A stretch of 64,000 nt of DNA, taken from the NCBI GenBank assembly GCA_963800065.1, contig CAWCZO010000008.1, forward strand, positions 248,001 through 312,000, read 5' to 3'. Position 1 is the stretch's first letter. Every line of letters begins with the position of its first letter. Shown here piece after piece: positions 8,261-16,258 of the stretch. Position numbers and translations under genes: made by a program. The notes beneath the pieces were generated by a model that worked only from the letters and a program-made list of their open reading frames with translations, was not told the DNA's origin and made no database searches. Source of the DNA: CAWJFJ01 sp963800065. GTDB lineage: Bacteria > Actinomycetota > Acidimicrobiia > Acidimicrobiales > UBA8190.

Positions 8261-10069
8261 TCAGGGTCCCTCGCCGCCGCTGGACGTGCAGGAACGGGGA
8301 TCCCAGGGCTCGAGAGCCTCGGTAGACCCCGAGGGGGCGGCCAGGTTGGGGTTATCGGCCAACGGCGCCGGGACGGTGGTCGTCGTGGTCTGACCGGCGC
8401 CCCGGCCCGGCGGCACGCTGGAGGATGTGGTCGAGGGTCCGGTGACCGTCGTCGAGGACGAAGAGGAGCTCGGCGGCGGGTTGACGGCGAAGTTGGATCC
8501 CGTCACCACGACCACGTCGGCGCCCTGCGAGGGTGGGAGCGCCGAGCCCACGTCGATGGTGCTGGCCGTCGAGGATCCGGCGCCGCCCTGCGCCCCGCCC
8601 GACCCGGAGCTCGGCAGGACCAGTCCCGGGTCATAGCCGAGGACCGCCAGTCCCGAGATCGCCGACTGGACCCGGAGGGCGTCGGACAGCTCGCTGGGCT
8701 CGGAGTAGAGGATCGTCGTCTCGGCGGTGGTGGCCGACTCGGTGGTGTCGGTCACCGACGTCACCTGGTAGCCGAGCTGCCGCAAGGCTGCCGCCGTCGC
8801 CGACCCCTGGTCGTAGACGCCACTGCCGTTCTCGACGGCCACGGTGATCCGGCGCGGTGACGGGAGGGCCTGGCCTGACGCATCATCGGTCGGCGCCGTG
8901 CCCAGGAACCGGGCCACCACCTGGCGGTCCTGGGGCTGGACGGGAAAGACGACGTCTCCATAACCAGCACCTTGATAGAAATACCCTTCTCCATCGACGA
9001 CCACCGGGAGCGTGTACTGGGGGACGGCGTAGGGATCCACGCCGTGGAAGTCGAGGATCAGGTGGGCCATGGCGGTGGCGGAGAAGCCTCGGTCGACAAC
9101 GAGATTGCCCGAGAGCGAGTCGATCAGTTGGAGGTCGGTGACGAAGTTCCCGAGCCCGCGTTTGGCCACCGCCGAGGCGAGCACCCGGAGGAACTCGTGG
9201 TCCCGCCGGATCCGGCTGAGGTCGCTCTGCGGGTCGTAGGGCCAGTCGTAGCGAGGGCTGCCGCGGTCGGCCGGTGGCTCGTACTGGAGGTGCCGAGCCC
9301 GCACGACGGCCAGCGCCTGGAAGCCGTTGAGGGTCATGCACCCGGTGTCCGGGACGTAGAGCGACGACTCCTGGTCATAGACGGGCATGGGGAAGTACAT
9401 CTTGATTCCGCCCAGTGCCTGGACGACTCCCTGGAAGCTGTCGAAGTTCAGCTGGACGTAGTGCTGGATGGGGATACCGAAGTCGTCGGTGATGGCGGCG
9501 ATGAGCTGGCCCGGGCCCTCGGGGGCTCCCAGGGCGGCGTCGATCTTGTTGACCCCGACGGGACGGGCGTTGGGGACGAAGGTGTCGCGGGGGATGGACA
9601 GGATCGACGCCCGGTGGTGATCGGGATCGAGGTGGAGGATCATGACGACGTCGCTGTTGACGCCCGTGACCCCCTGGTCGCAGAGACCGAAAGCGACGTT
9701 CTGCTGTTTCAGGCCGCACCGGGTGGTCGAGCCGATGAGGAGGATGTTCTCCACGTCCTTCTGCTCGCCCTCCGTCCGCACCGTCGACAAGTGCTTCACG
9801 TCGACACGGTGGATCCGATTGTTCTCGTACCAGAGAAACGCCGCTCCGGCGGCGGCGATGAGGAAGACGAGACCGAGGAGGCTTCCGACCGTCACGAGCG
9901 CCAGGCGCCTCCGTCGGCGCGCACGCTGGGCACGCAGGGCCAGCGTCCGTTCGGTCCGCGACGGTGGACCCCCCTGTGTGTCGCCGGGAGTCGTCTCGCC
10001 GGACGGGCCGGCCGGTGACGGGGGACCGGACCCGGGGGCGGCGGGACCGTCAGGTGGACCGTCGGTCAC
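8261..10069 (-). CDS. LytR-CpsA-Psr (LCP) family glycopolymer ligase with LytR_C domain
   Basis: The 602-residue protein has a Pro/Gly-rich cytosolic tail, one membrane helix (about residues 57-80) and the LCP domain (about 105-290) with 'ILLIGSTTR', 'NSDVVMILHLDP' and 'SILSIPRDTFVP', whose Arg/Asp residues bind the polyprenyl pyrophosphate substrate. A LytR_C domain ('ITVAVENGSGVYDQGSATAAAL') follows at about 400-490, and then a Ser/Thr/Pro-rich tail. LCP enzymes attach wall polysaccharides (arabinogalactan, teichoic acids) to peptidoglycan outside the membrane. It heads a stretch of glycan genes, which fits. The GTG start at 10069 has GAGGTGG upstream. Confidence 0.93.
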   Translation of the reverse strand: MTDGPPDGPAAPGSGPPSPAGPSGETTPGDTQGGPPSRTERTLALRAQRARRRRRLALVTVGSLLGLVFLIAAAGAAFLWYENNRIHRVDVKHLSTVRTEGEQKDVENILLIGSTTRCGLKQQNVAFGLCDQGVTGVNSDVVMILHLDPDHHRASILSIPRDTFVPNARPVGVNKIDAALGAPEGPGQLIAAITDDFGIPIQHYVQLNFDSFQGVVQALGGIKMYFPMPVYDQESSLYVPDTGCMTLNGFQALAVVRARHLQYEPPADRGSPRYDWPYDPQSDLSRIRRDHEFLRVLASAVAKRGLGNFVTDLQLIDSLSGNLVVDRGFSATAMAHLILDFHGVDPYAVPQYTLPVVVDGEGYFYQGAGYGDVVFPVQPQDRQVVARFLGTAPTDDASGQALPSPRRITVAVENGSGVYDQGSATAAALRQLGYQVTSVTDTTESATTAETTILYSEPSELSDALRVQSAISGLAVLGYDPGLVLPSSGSGGAQGGAGSSTASTIDVGSALPPSQGADVVVVTGSNFAVNPPPSSSSSSTTVTGPSTTSSSVPPGRGAGQTTTTTVPAPLADNPNLAAPSGSTEALEPWDPRSCTSSGGEGP

Positions 10070-10166
10070 GGGGTTCCACCTCGACGAGTCTGCTGGCGGG
10101 GGCGGTCATGTCCCGCCCATGTTGTCAACGATGGCACCTTGGTGCCCACTCGGGAGGCTGTCGTCC

Positions 10167-10877
10167 TCAGTTCAGGATGTTCACGGCCCGGGAGACGACG
10201 ATGGCCACCGTCACCAGCGAGGCCAGGGACTGCAGGGTCATGAGAAGCTTGGCCCACGGCGTGAGCGGCATGGTGTCGGTGGGGCTGAACGCCGTGGCGT
10301 TGGTGAAGGACGTGTAGAAGTAGTCGAGGAAGGTCGGTGCCCACCCCGGGGACGAGCCCGGTGTCGACATCTGGGGGAAGAGGAAGTCCGGCTGGCGGTG
10401 TCCCGGCGACTGCCGGGCCGCCGGGCCGCCACGGTCGAGCTCCCAGTACCAGAGCCCGAACACGATGACGTTGGTCAGCCAGATGGGCACCGATGCGTAG
10501 ACCAGTGGCCGCCCCCCGGTCGTGGCTCCATAGAGAAGTGCATGGATCAACTCGAGGAGCGAGACGACGTTGACCACCGTGGTGAGCGCAATCAGGGAGA
10601 TACCGATGACGCGGAGTCGTGTCTGCTCCGGGGAGATGCGCCCGGGGTTGGCAATGAGTAGAACGACGATCAGGGCTCCCTCGAGGGCGGGGATGAGAGC
10701 GCGGTTGCCCAGTCCCCGGATGACGCTGTCGGGAAGAATGAGCTGCAGAGCGATAGCGGCCACCACCGCCAGAAGGGCCGGCAGGCGGGGCTCGCCGTGC
10801 GAGGGCACGCCCCAGGCGGCGATGTCGTCCCGACTTCGTGGTGGCGCATCATCCACCGAACCACCGTATCGAGGCAT
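10167..10877 (-). CDS. Polytopic membrane protein, ion-channel-like C-terminus
   Basis: The 236-residue protein has about six hydrophobic segments. The final part, 'FLDYFYTSFTNATAFSPTDT' followed by a long helix, resembles the pore-loop plus last-helix arrangement of two-helix (Ion_trans_2-like) channels, but the potassium filter TVGYG is absent. Similar actinobacterial proteins are usually annotated as DUF1345-like or hypothetical. The ATG at 10877 is 40 bases from the divergent methyltransferase start. Transport function is inference from shape only. Confidence 0.7.
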   Translation of the reverse strand: MPRYGGSVDDAPPRSRDDIAAWGVPSHGEPRLPALLAVVAAIALQLILPDSVIRGLGNRALIPALEGALIVVLLIANPGRISPEQTRLRVIGISLIALTTVVNVVSLLELIHALLYGATTGGRPLVYASVPIWLTNVIVFGLWYWELDRGGPAARQSPGHRQPDFLFPQMSTPGSSPGWAPTFLDYFYTSFTNATAFSPTDTMPLTPWAKLLMTLQSLASLVTVAIVVSRAVNILN

Positions 10878-10917
10878 CGGCGACGGACCGGGGATATCTT
10901 CAGCTCAGGAGACGAAC

Positions 10918-11535
10918 ATGGGCATTTATCAGGACAAGATCCTGCCGCGACTTCAAGACAAGGCCATGGGCCGGAAACAGTTGGGCGTGGTCCGTTCCCG
11001 GGTCTGTGCCGGGCTGTCGGGTGAGGTCGTGGAGATCGGATTCGGCACGGGGCTCAACACGCGCTACTACCCGCGCCAGGTCACCAGGGTCTCAGCCATC
11101 GAGCCGTCGGCCGTCTGCATGCACATCGCCGAACCGCGGATCGCCCGGACATCGGTAGCGGTGGAATCGGCGGGCCTGACCGGGGAACGGCTCGACCTCG
11201 ACTCAGAGGCGTATGACGCGGTGCTTTCGACTTGGACGCTCTGCACCATTCCGAACCTGTCGGCGGCACTCGGGGAGATTCAGCGCGTCTTGAGACCAGG
11301 CGGGTCGCTCCACTTCGTCGAGCATGGACACGCTCCTGATCCCAAGGTCGAGCGTTGGCAGCGGCGGATCGAACCGATGAACAAACGACTGGCCGGTGGG
11401 TGTCACCTCACCCGACGGATCCCGGACCTCATCGATCAAGCGGGATTCGTCATCGAGCAACTGGATACCTATTACATCGACGGCGAGCCGAAGCCGTTTG
11501 GCTATACCTTCGAAGGGCGGGCGGTCAAACCCTGA
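10918..11535 (+). CDS. Class I SAM-dependent methyltransferase, UbiE/Methyltransf_11 type
   Basis: The 205-residue protein has the SAM-binding motif I 'VVEIGFGTGLNTRYY' at about residues 38-52, an acidic motif II 'VSAIEPS', 'YDAVLSTWTLCTI' and 'VLRPGGSLHFVEHG'. Closest in style are small methyltransferases with 'EIGFGTGLN' that act on small lipophilic substrates. The start at 10918 is fixed by AGGAG at 10907-10911, six bases upstream; longer in-frame extensions lie in the divergent gene. A tRNA gene follows on the other strand. Substrate unknown. Confidence 0.88.
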   Translation: MGIYQDKILPRLQDKAMGRKQLGVVRSRVCAGLSGEVVEIGFGTGLNTRYYPRQVTRVSAIEPSAVCMHIAEPRIARTSVAVESAGLTGERLDLDSEAYDAVLSTWTLCTIPNLSAALGEIQRVLRPGGSLHFVEHGHAPDPKVERWQRRIEPMNKRLAGGCHLTRRIPDLIDQAGFVIEQLDTYYIDGEPKPFGYTFEGRAVKP

Positions 11536-11581
11536 CCAGAGCTCCACTTGCTCGGCCAGGAGCTCGAGAGAGTGCAATTCT

Positions 11582-11668
11582 TGGTGCGGGCGAGAGGATT
11601 CGAACCTCCATCCCCGTGAGGGGACCGGGACCTAAACCCGGCGCGTCTGCCGATTTCGCCACGCCCGC
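11582..11668 (-). tRNA. tRNA-Leu (anticodon TAG)
   Basis: On the minus strand the 7-base acceptor stem GCGGGCG (11668-11662) pairs with CGCCCGC. The anticodon loop reads TTTAGGT with anticodon TAG, there is a long class II variable arm, and the T-arm is GGTTCGAATCC. A CCA end is encoded (11584-11582). A likely -10 TAGGCT lies upstream at 11686-11681. Confidence 0.96.
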
Positions 11669-11792
11669 GTGGACAGTCCGAGCCTAGCGGCGTGGGTCGC
11701 GACACTCGGGCTCTCACGCTGAGGTTCACATCGGCGGCCGACGAGCGCGGCGGGCCTCTCCGCCGGTGAGCAGAGGTGATCGGACGCGCCGC

Positions 11793-11798
11793 TACACT
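11793..11798 (+). promoter_or_regulatory. -10 element TACACT, leaderless start of the GT4 gene
   Basis: TACACT is followed by seven bases and then the GTG at 11806. The transcript would begin at or next to the start codon, the same layout seen before several other genes in the window. Confidence 0.55.
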
Positions 11799-11805
11799 GC
11801 CGGCC

Positions 11806-12879
11806 GTGCGCGTCGATCAGGTGATCCCCTCGCTCGCCACCCGGGATGCGATCGGGATGCACACCCTGGCTGTCGCCGATGCCCTGCGTGGCGCCGGAGT
11901 GACGTCGGAGATCTTCTATGGCGACTGCGCCACCGAGCTTCTCAAGGTGGCCCGGCCTGTCGGCTCCCTCGGCCGGCCGGCCAAGGATCGCTGGTTGTTG
12001 TACCAATCCTCGATCGGCAGCCCGGTGTTCGATGCCTTCGCCACCCGACCGGAGCCGAAGTTGGTGAACTATCACAACATCACCCCGGTCGAATTGCTGC
12101 AGTCGTGGGAACCGGGCGTGGGCTACGAGCTCGGGCTCGGTCGGGAGCAGCTGGGACGACTGGCCTCTCAGTGCCGTCTCGCCATCGCCGATTCCGCCTT
12201 CAACGAGAGCGAGCTGAAAGGCGCCGGCTTCGCCCACACGGCGGTGGCGTCGCTGCTGATCGACATGACGGTGCACGCCCAGGCCGACGCGGCCAGGCTC
12301 CGTCGTCTGGGGGCGGCGAAGGTGGACGGGGGACCGGACTTCCTGTTCGTCGGGAAGGTCTCACCGCATAAAGCCCCTCACGACCTGGTCAAGATGCTGG
12401 CCGTCTACCGGCGCCTGTACCATCCGCACGCCCGGCTGCATCTCGTCGGGTCGCCACTCGGTCAGCGCTACGCCCCGGCACTCGAGGCCTTCGTGTCCGG
12501 GCTCGGTCTGACCGATGCGGTCTCGGTGGTGGGCTCGATCCAACCCGAGGAGCTCGAGGCCTACTACCGGGCTGCCGACGTCTTCGTCTGCGCATCGGAC
12601 CACGAGGGCTTCTGCGTCCCCATCGTGGAGGCCATGGCCCACGACCTCCCGGTGGTCGCCTTTGCCGCCGGGGCCGTTCCCGAGACGGTCCAGGACGCCG
12701 GGCTCCTGCTGTCCTCCAAGGACCCGCTGCTCTTCGCCGCCGCCGTGCACCGGGTCGTGGAGGACGAACGGCTCAGGCGTCAGTTCTCCCGGGCGGCGGC
12801 CGGACGGGTGCAGGCGTTCTCGCTCGACCGGGCGCGCTCCCGCTTCGTCGAGCTGGTGCTGGGGGCGATCGGGGGCTGA
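11806..12879 (+). CDS. GT4-family glycosyltransferase
   Basis: The protein (357 residues from GTG 11806) is a GT-B fold retaining glycosyltransferase: the N-terminal acceptor domain includes 'YHNITP', and the C-terminal donor domain has 'FVGKVSPHKAPHDLV' and the E-x7-E type signature 'SDHEGFCVPIVEAMA'. It should transfer a sugar from a nucleotide sugar to a lipid or glycan acceptor at the inner face of the membrane. The GTG at 11806 is chosen over GTG 11776 because 'VRVDQVIPS' is the normal first beta strand and a -10 TACACT lies seven bases before it. It is convergent with a GT2 gene 10 bases away. Confidence 0.9.
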   Translation: MRVDQVIPSLATRDAIGMHTLAVADALRGAGVTSEIFYGDCATELLKVARPVGSLGRPAKDRWLLYQSSIGSPVFDAFATRPEPKLVNYHNITPVELLQSWEPGVGYELGLGREQLGRLASQCRLAIADSAFNESELKGAGFAHTAVASLLIDMTVHAQADAARLRRLGAAKVDGGPDFLFVGKVSPHKAPHDLVKMLAVYRRLYHPHARLHLVGSPLGQRYAPALEAFVSGLGLTDAVSVVGSIQPEELEAYYRAADVFVCASDHEGFCVPIVEAMAHDLPVVAFAAGAVPETVQDAGLLLSSKDPLLFAAAVHRVVEDERLRRQFSRAAAGRVQAFSLDRARSRFVELVLGAIGG

Positions 12880-12893
12880 CCGGTGGTGGTCAG
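12876..12893. terminator. Short hairpin between convergent glycosyltransferase genes
   Basis: CTGACC (12876-12881) pairs with GGTCAG (12888-12893) around a six-base loop. It contains one stop codon of each convergent gene. There is no T-run, so it may be a weak bidirectional terminator. Confidence 0.4.
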
Positions 12894-14131
12894 GAGCCGG
12901 TTCCCCCTCCGGGGTCGGTGGATCGTGACGGCTGGGGGTGCGCCGGCCGGGTGTCCCAGGTGGTGTCGGCACCGGCCCACCGGTCCCAGACGTGGCGGGG
13001 ATCTTCGACCCAGAGACGGCGCATACGCATTCTCGAGGCCATGGCCCACGGCAGGCGTCTGATGACGGCCCGCCGGACACCGGCCCCCGGTCCCTGGCGG
13101 ATCCTGCGCCACACGAAATGGCGGGCCACGTCGGCGGGGGCGTTGCGCACCAGACACAGCAGGGCATTGCGTTGCGCCAGGAATTGGACGAAAGGAGACA
13201 CGGCCCCGCCGCTGGTGGCCGACAGCCGGTGGCGCACCGTGGTCCGTGGGTCGTAGACGATCCGCATCCCGGCGAGCCGGGCCCGCAGGCACCAGTCGGT
13301 GTCCTCGTTGTAGGCGAAGAACGGGCCCGCCAATCCACCCACCTTGGCCAGGGTCTCGGACCGGAACACCGGGGCCGTTCCGCTGAACCCGAAGCGCTCG
13401 GCCGCCTGGTCGAACCGGCCGTCGTCGGGCGCGGCGAATCCGTAGTCGCCGGCGATGCCGTGACGCTCGAGGAAGTTCCCGGCGTGGTTGACCAGAGTGA
13501 CCGGCGGTCGGACCTCGACGGGCTCGCCGTTCACGGTGACGGTGTCGGACAGGGCGGGATCGGGCAGCGGGAGGTAGAACGGCTCCGGCCCCGACGTCCA
13601 TCGCCAGACGTCGGGCCGGCCGTCGACGGTCGACCGCTCGCACTCGTGGACACCGGCGCCGAGGATCTCCTCCAAGACCTCCCGTCCCCCGACGGTCGCC
13701 GAACGGAGGAGCCGACCGAGCGGTCGGTGGTCACCGGGGGCGAACCACGGTTCGTCCTCCAGGACGACCTCGGCGAAGAGCCCGTCGAGGAGCACCTTCG
13801 GGGTCACCGCCGCCACCGTCGGATCGGCGAGGACGGCGGCGGCCGTCTCCAGCCAGCCCGGGCCGGCGACGGCGTCGTCGTTCAAGAGGGCGACGATCTC
13901 GCCGCCCGCGTGGCGCAGCCCCAGATTGACGCCACCGGCGAACCCCAGATTGCGCGTCGAGCGAATGACCTTGGCCCCGGCCCGTCGGGCGATGGCGGAG
14001 GCCTCCTCGGCGGTCGATCCGTTGTCGACCACGATGACCTCGGTCGCCTGGGGAAGGGCCGAGGCCAGGCTCTCGGCCAACCAGGATCCGGGGAGGTGGG
14101 AGACGACGACGACCGACGAGGACAGGGCCAC
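12890..14131 (-). CDS. GT2-family glycosyltransferase (rhamnosyl/galactofuranosyl-transferase-like)
   Basis: The 413-residue protein begins 'VALSSSVVVVSHLPGSW' and has the GT-A elements 'EVIVVDNGS', the metal-binding 'LNDDAVAGPGW' and a late 'FFAYNEDTDWCLRARLAG' with the presumed catalytic Glu/Asp, as in inverting GT2 rhamnosyl- and galactofuranosyltransferases. An insertion of about 100 residues separates the N-terminal part from the ED motif. The GTG at 14131 lies inside the 3' part of the upstream FkbM frame, giving a 250-base out-of-phase overlap. That overlap is unusual and may reflect a frameshift in the FkbM gene. It is the last gene of the minus-strand glycan operon. Confidence 0.88.
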   Translation of the reverse strand: MALSSSVVVVSHLPGSWLAESLASALPQATEVIVVDNGSTAEEASAIARRAGAKVIRSTRNLGFAGGVNLGLRHAGGEIVALLNDDAVAGPGWLETAAAVLADPTVAAVTPKVLLDGLFAEVVLEDEPWFAPGDHRPLGRLLRSATVGGREVLEEILGAGVHECERSTVDGRPDVWRWTSGPEPFYLPLPDPALSDTVTVNGEPVEVRPPVTLVNHAGNFLERHGIAGDYGFAAPDDGRFDQAAERFGFSGTAPVFRSETLAKVGGLAGPFFAYNEDTDWCLRARLAGMRIVYDPRTTVRHRLSATSGGAVSPFVQFLAQRNALLCLVRNAPADVARHFVWRRIRQGPGAGVRRAVIRRLPWAMASRMRMRRLWVEDPRHVWDRWAGADTTWDTRPAHPQPSRSTDPGGGTGS

Positions 14132-15030
14132 CTCGAGCGCGACGCCACGACGTTGCCATACGGGAGGGCGAGCAGTGCGGCGCCGTCGATGGCACCGAGA
14201 CCTGTCTCGAGGAGCCGGAACCCGAAGCCGTGCCCGGTCAGGAGATCGATCAGGGCCCCGGGCTCGTCACCGACGTCTTCGATCTGGGCCGGAGACCACT
14301 CGAACATGATCGTCACGTCCGGGTGGGAGACCAGCGTCCGCTCGAGGCCGGTGACGACATGGACCTCCGCCCCCTCCACGTCGACCTTGATGACGTCGAT
14401 ACGGGGGATGTCGGCCAGGAGGTCGTCGAGAGCCAGGGCCTGGACCTCGACCATCTCCTCGGTGTCGCCGAGACGGGCCAGGGCGTCGGCGCCGACGGAG
14501 CCGACACTCGAGTTGCTGGCGAAGTTCTGACGCAGGTGGAGCTTCAGTTCCGTCGCCTCGGACCACGCGGCGCGCTGCCACGTGGTGACGTAGCCGTGAT
14601 AGCCGTTGATGATCACGTTGCGAAGGAGCAGCTCCGCCAGGCGCGGGTGCGCTTCCACGGCGACCACGGTGCCCTGGCGACCGACGAGACCGGCGGCCAG
14701 AAGGGTGAAGTATCCGATGTTGGCGCCGACGTCGACGAAGACCTGGCCCGGCTGAAGAGTGCGTTGCAGCCATTCCGTGACGTGCGACTCCCACAGGCCG
14801 TCGAGGACGAGCCAGGGGGCGAGCAGGGCATCGCGGGTGTCGACCAGCATCTTCGCTCCCCAGCGGGTGGCCACCAGCGCCGTGTGGTCGCCGAAGTAGA
14901 CGGGTCCGTGGGGGTAGCGGTCGAGCCCGGCCAGCCGAGACTCGATGGTGTCGAGCCGTCGGTTCAGGTCGTCGAGTCCGAGCGATCGGCGCACCCGAGC
15001 GGCCGCCCGAGACAGGTACGGGTGGCGCAT
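13882..15030 (-). CDS. FkbM-family methyltransferase with read-through tail
   Basis: From ATG 15030 the frame encodes 382 residues. Residues up to about 300 form an FkbM methyltransferase: motif I 'FVDVGANIGYFTLLAA', 'VVAVEAHPR', 'IDVIKVDVEGAEVHV' and a terminal 'LALPYGNVVA', where the family normally ends. The last 80 or so residues are Arg/Ser/Pro-rich and run out of phase over the GT2 gene, so they look like translation of a missed stop. FkbM enzymes O-methylate sugars in glycan and antibiotic pathways. The ATG is preceded by TATGAT six bases upstream, overlapping the stop of the GT4 gene before it. The normal gene may end near 14130. Confidence 0.8.
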   Translation of the reverse strand: MRHPYLSRAAARVRRSLGLDDLNRRLDTIESRLAGLDRYPHGPVYFGDHTALVATRWGAKMLVDTRDALLAPWLVLDGLWESHVTEWLQRTLQPGQVFVDVGANIGYFTLLAAGLVGRQGTVVAVEAHPRLAELLLRNVIINGYHGYVTTWQRAAWSEATELKLHLRQNFASNSSVGSVGADALARLGDTEEMVEVQALALDDLLADIPRIDVIKVDVEGAEVHVVTGLERTLVSHPDVTIMFEWSPAQIEDVGDEPGALIDLLTGHGFGFRLLETGLGAIDGAALLALPYGNVVASRSRWPCPRRSSSSPTSPDPGWPRAWPRPFPRRPRSSWSTTDRPPRRPPPSPDGPGPRSFARRAIWGSPVASIWGCATRAARSSPS

Positions 15031-15036
15031 GGCCCG

Positions 15037-15042
15037 ATCATA
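15037..15042 (-). promoter_or_regulatory. -10-like TATGAT before the FkbM gene
   Basis: On the minus strand TATGAT is followed by six bases and ATG 15030, which would allow an internal leaderless promoter. It overlaps the stop codon of the upstream glycosyltransferase. Confidence 0.4.
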
Positions 15043-16258
15043 GTGGGGAGCGTCGCGCGCCTTCGGGCCTGGCGTGTGCCCCCGTCGCCACGATGCGATC
15101 GGCCAAAGCCGTGTAACGGTCGACGACGGCGGGCCAGCTGAACTGCCGACGGGCGTAAGCACCACCTCGCGACGCCAGATAGGCCCTGAGCGTCTCGTCG
15201 GACGACAGGCGGTCGGCGATCACCTCGAACTCGGCGACGTCGGAGAACCACAGCCCGCCTCCGCTGCGCCGGCAGTGCTCCACCGTCGCCTCGCACCGGG
15301 CATTCACGACCACGGCCTTCCCCGCCAGCCACGCTTCGAGGATCACCAGGCTGAACGACTCCCACGCCGACGGCGCGATCAGGAAAGCGCAGGCGCGCAT
15401 CGCACCCCATTTGACCTCTTCCGACTGGCCCCCGACGACGAGCACGTCGTCGTCGCCGACCAGGTCCTCGTGGACCGGTCCGAGGAGCACCAGACGCGGC
15501 ACGTCGGCGCGCCGGCGGCGGTACCGGCGCCACAGCCCGGCCAACGCGTGGGTCCCCTTGTCGCGCTCCACACGCCCGACACAGAGGACGAATGGCTCGT
15601 CGGGCCCCAGACCGAGAGCGGCGCGCGCCGGGGCGGGTTCACCGGGACCCTCGGTCACGCTGTTGCCGATGACGCTGGACGGGAGATGGGCGATGGGGAA
15701 CGTCCGCTCGACCAGGGCCCGTTCGGCGTACGAGTTGAAGGCGAAGCCTCCGACGGACGCGAAGACCTTCCGCATGATGCGCAGGTGAAGTTCGGGCTCG
15801 TCGTGGGCGGCGCCGTGGAAGATGACCCGGCGCCCGAGACGCGGGACTCCGTGGACGGACGGCCAGAACAGGTAGGGGGTGACGGCGATGAGGTCGCACG
15901 ACGACGACGCCGCCTGGTCGAGGAGGTCGGGACACACCGGCCCCACCAGCTCGATGAAGCGTCGGGCCACATCGTCGGGGACAATTTCCGGGTCCCGGCG
16001 GATCACGACGTTGAGCTCGGCGTAGCGCGGGTCCCGACCCGACACCGAGAGATGGCGGTGGACGGTTACGCCACCGACCACGGAGTCGCCCGGTGGGAGC
16101 TCGTCTTTCCATGTCGCCGCCGAGGTGGCGCACGTGGTGAAGACCTCGACGTGCCACCGCTTCATGGTGACGAGGTGCTCGCACAGCATCCGGAGCCAGT
16201 GCTCGGTGCCACCGACGACCTCCTCGCCGTAACGGGGGACGACGAGACCCAGGTTCAC
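15038..16258 (-). CDS. GT4-family glycosyltransferase
   Basis: The 406-residue GT-B protein starts 'VNLGLVVPRYGEEVVGGTE' and has 'FVLCVGRVERDKGTHAL' and 'SAWESFSLVILEAWLAG' (donor-binding E-x7-E). It is clearly paralogous to the glycosyltransferase at 21457-22665: both share 'PRYG-x-EV-x-GG', 'VEVF-x-TCA' and 'PGDSV-x2-GVTVHR'. The GTG start at 16258 overlaps the TGA of the upstream gene by four bases (GTGA), so translation is coupled. It belongs to the minus-strand run of glycan genes and probably adds one sugar to a surface glycan. Confidence 0.92.
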   Translation of the reverse strand: MNLGLVVPRYGEEVVGGTEHWLRMLCEHLVTMKRWHVEVFTTCATSAATWKDELPPGDSVVGGVTVHRHLSVSGRDPRYAELNVVIRRDPEIVPDDVARRFIELVGPVCPDLLDQAASSSCDLIAVTPYLFWPSVHGVPRLGRRVIFHGAAHDEPELHLRIMRKVFASVGGFAFNSYAERALVERTFPIAHLPSSVIGNSVTEGPGEPAPARAALGLGPDEPFVLCVGRVERDKGTHALAGLWRRYRRRRADVPRLVLLGPVHEDLVGDDDVLVVGGQSEEVKWGAMRACAFLIAPSAWESFSLVILEAWLAGKAVVVNARCEATVEHCRRSGGGLWFSDVAEFEVIADRLSSDETLRAYLASRGGAYARRQFSWPAVVDRYTALADRIVATGAHARPEGARRSPL

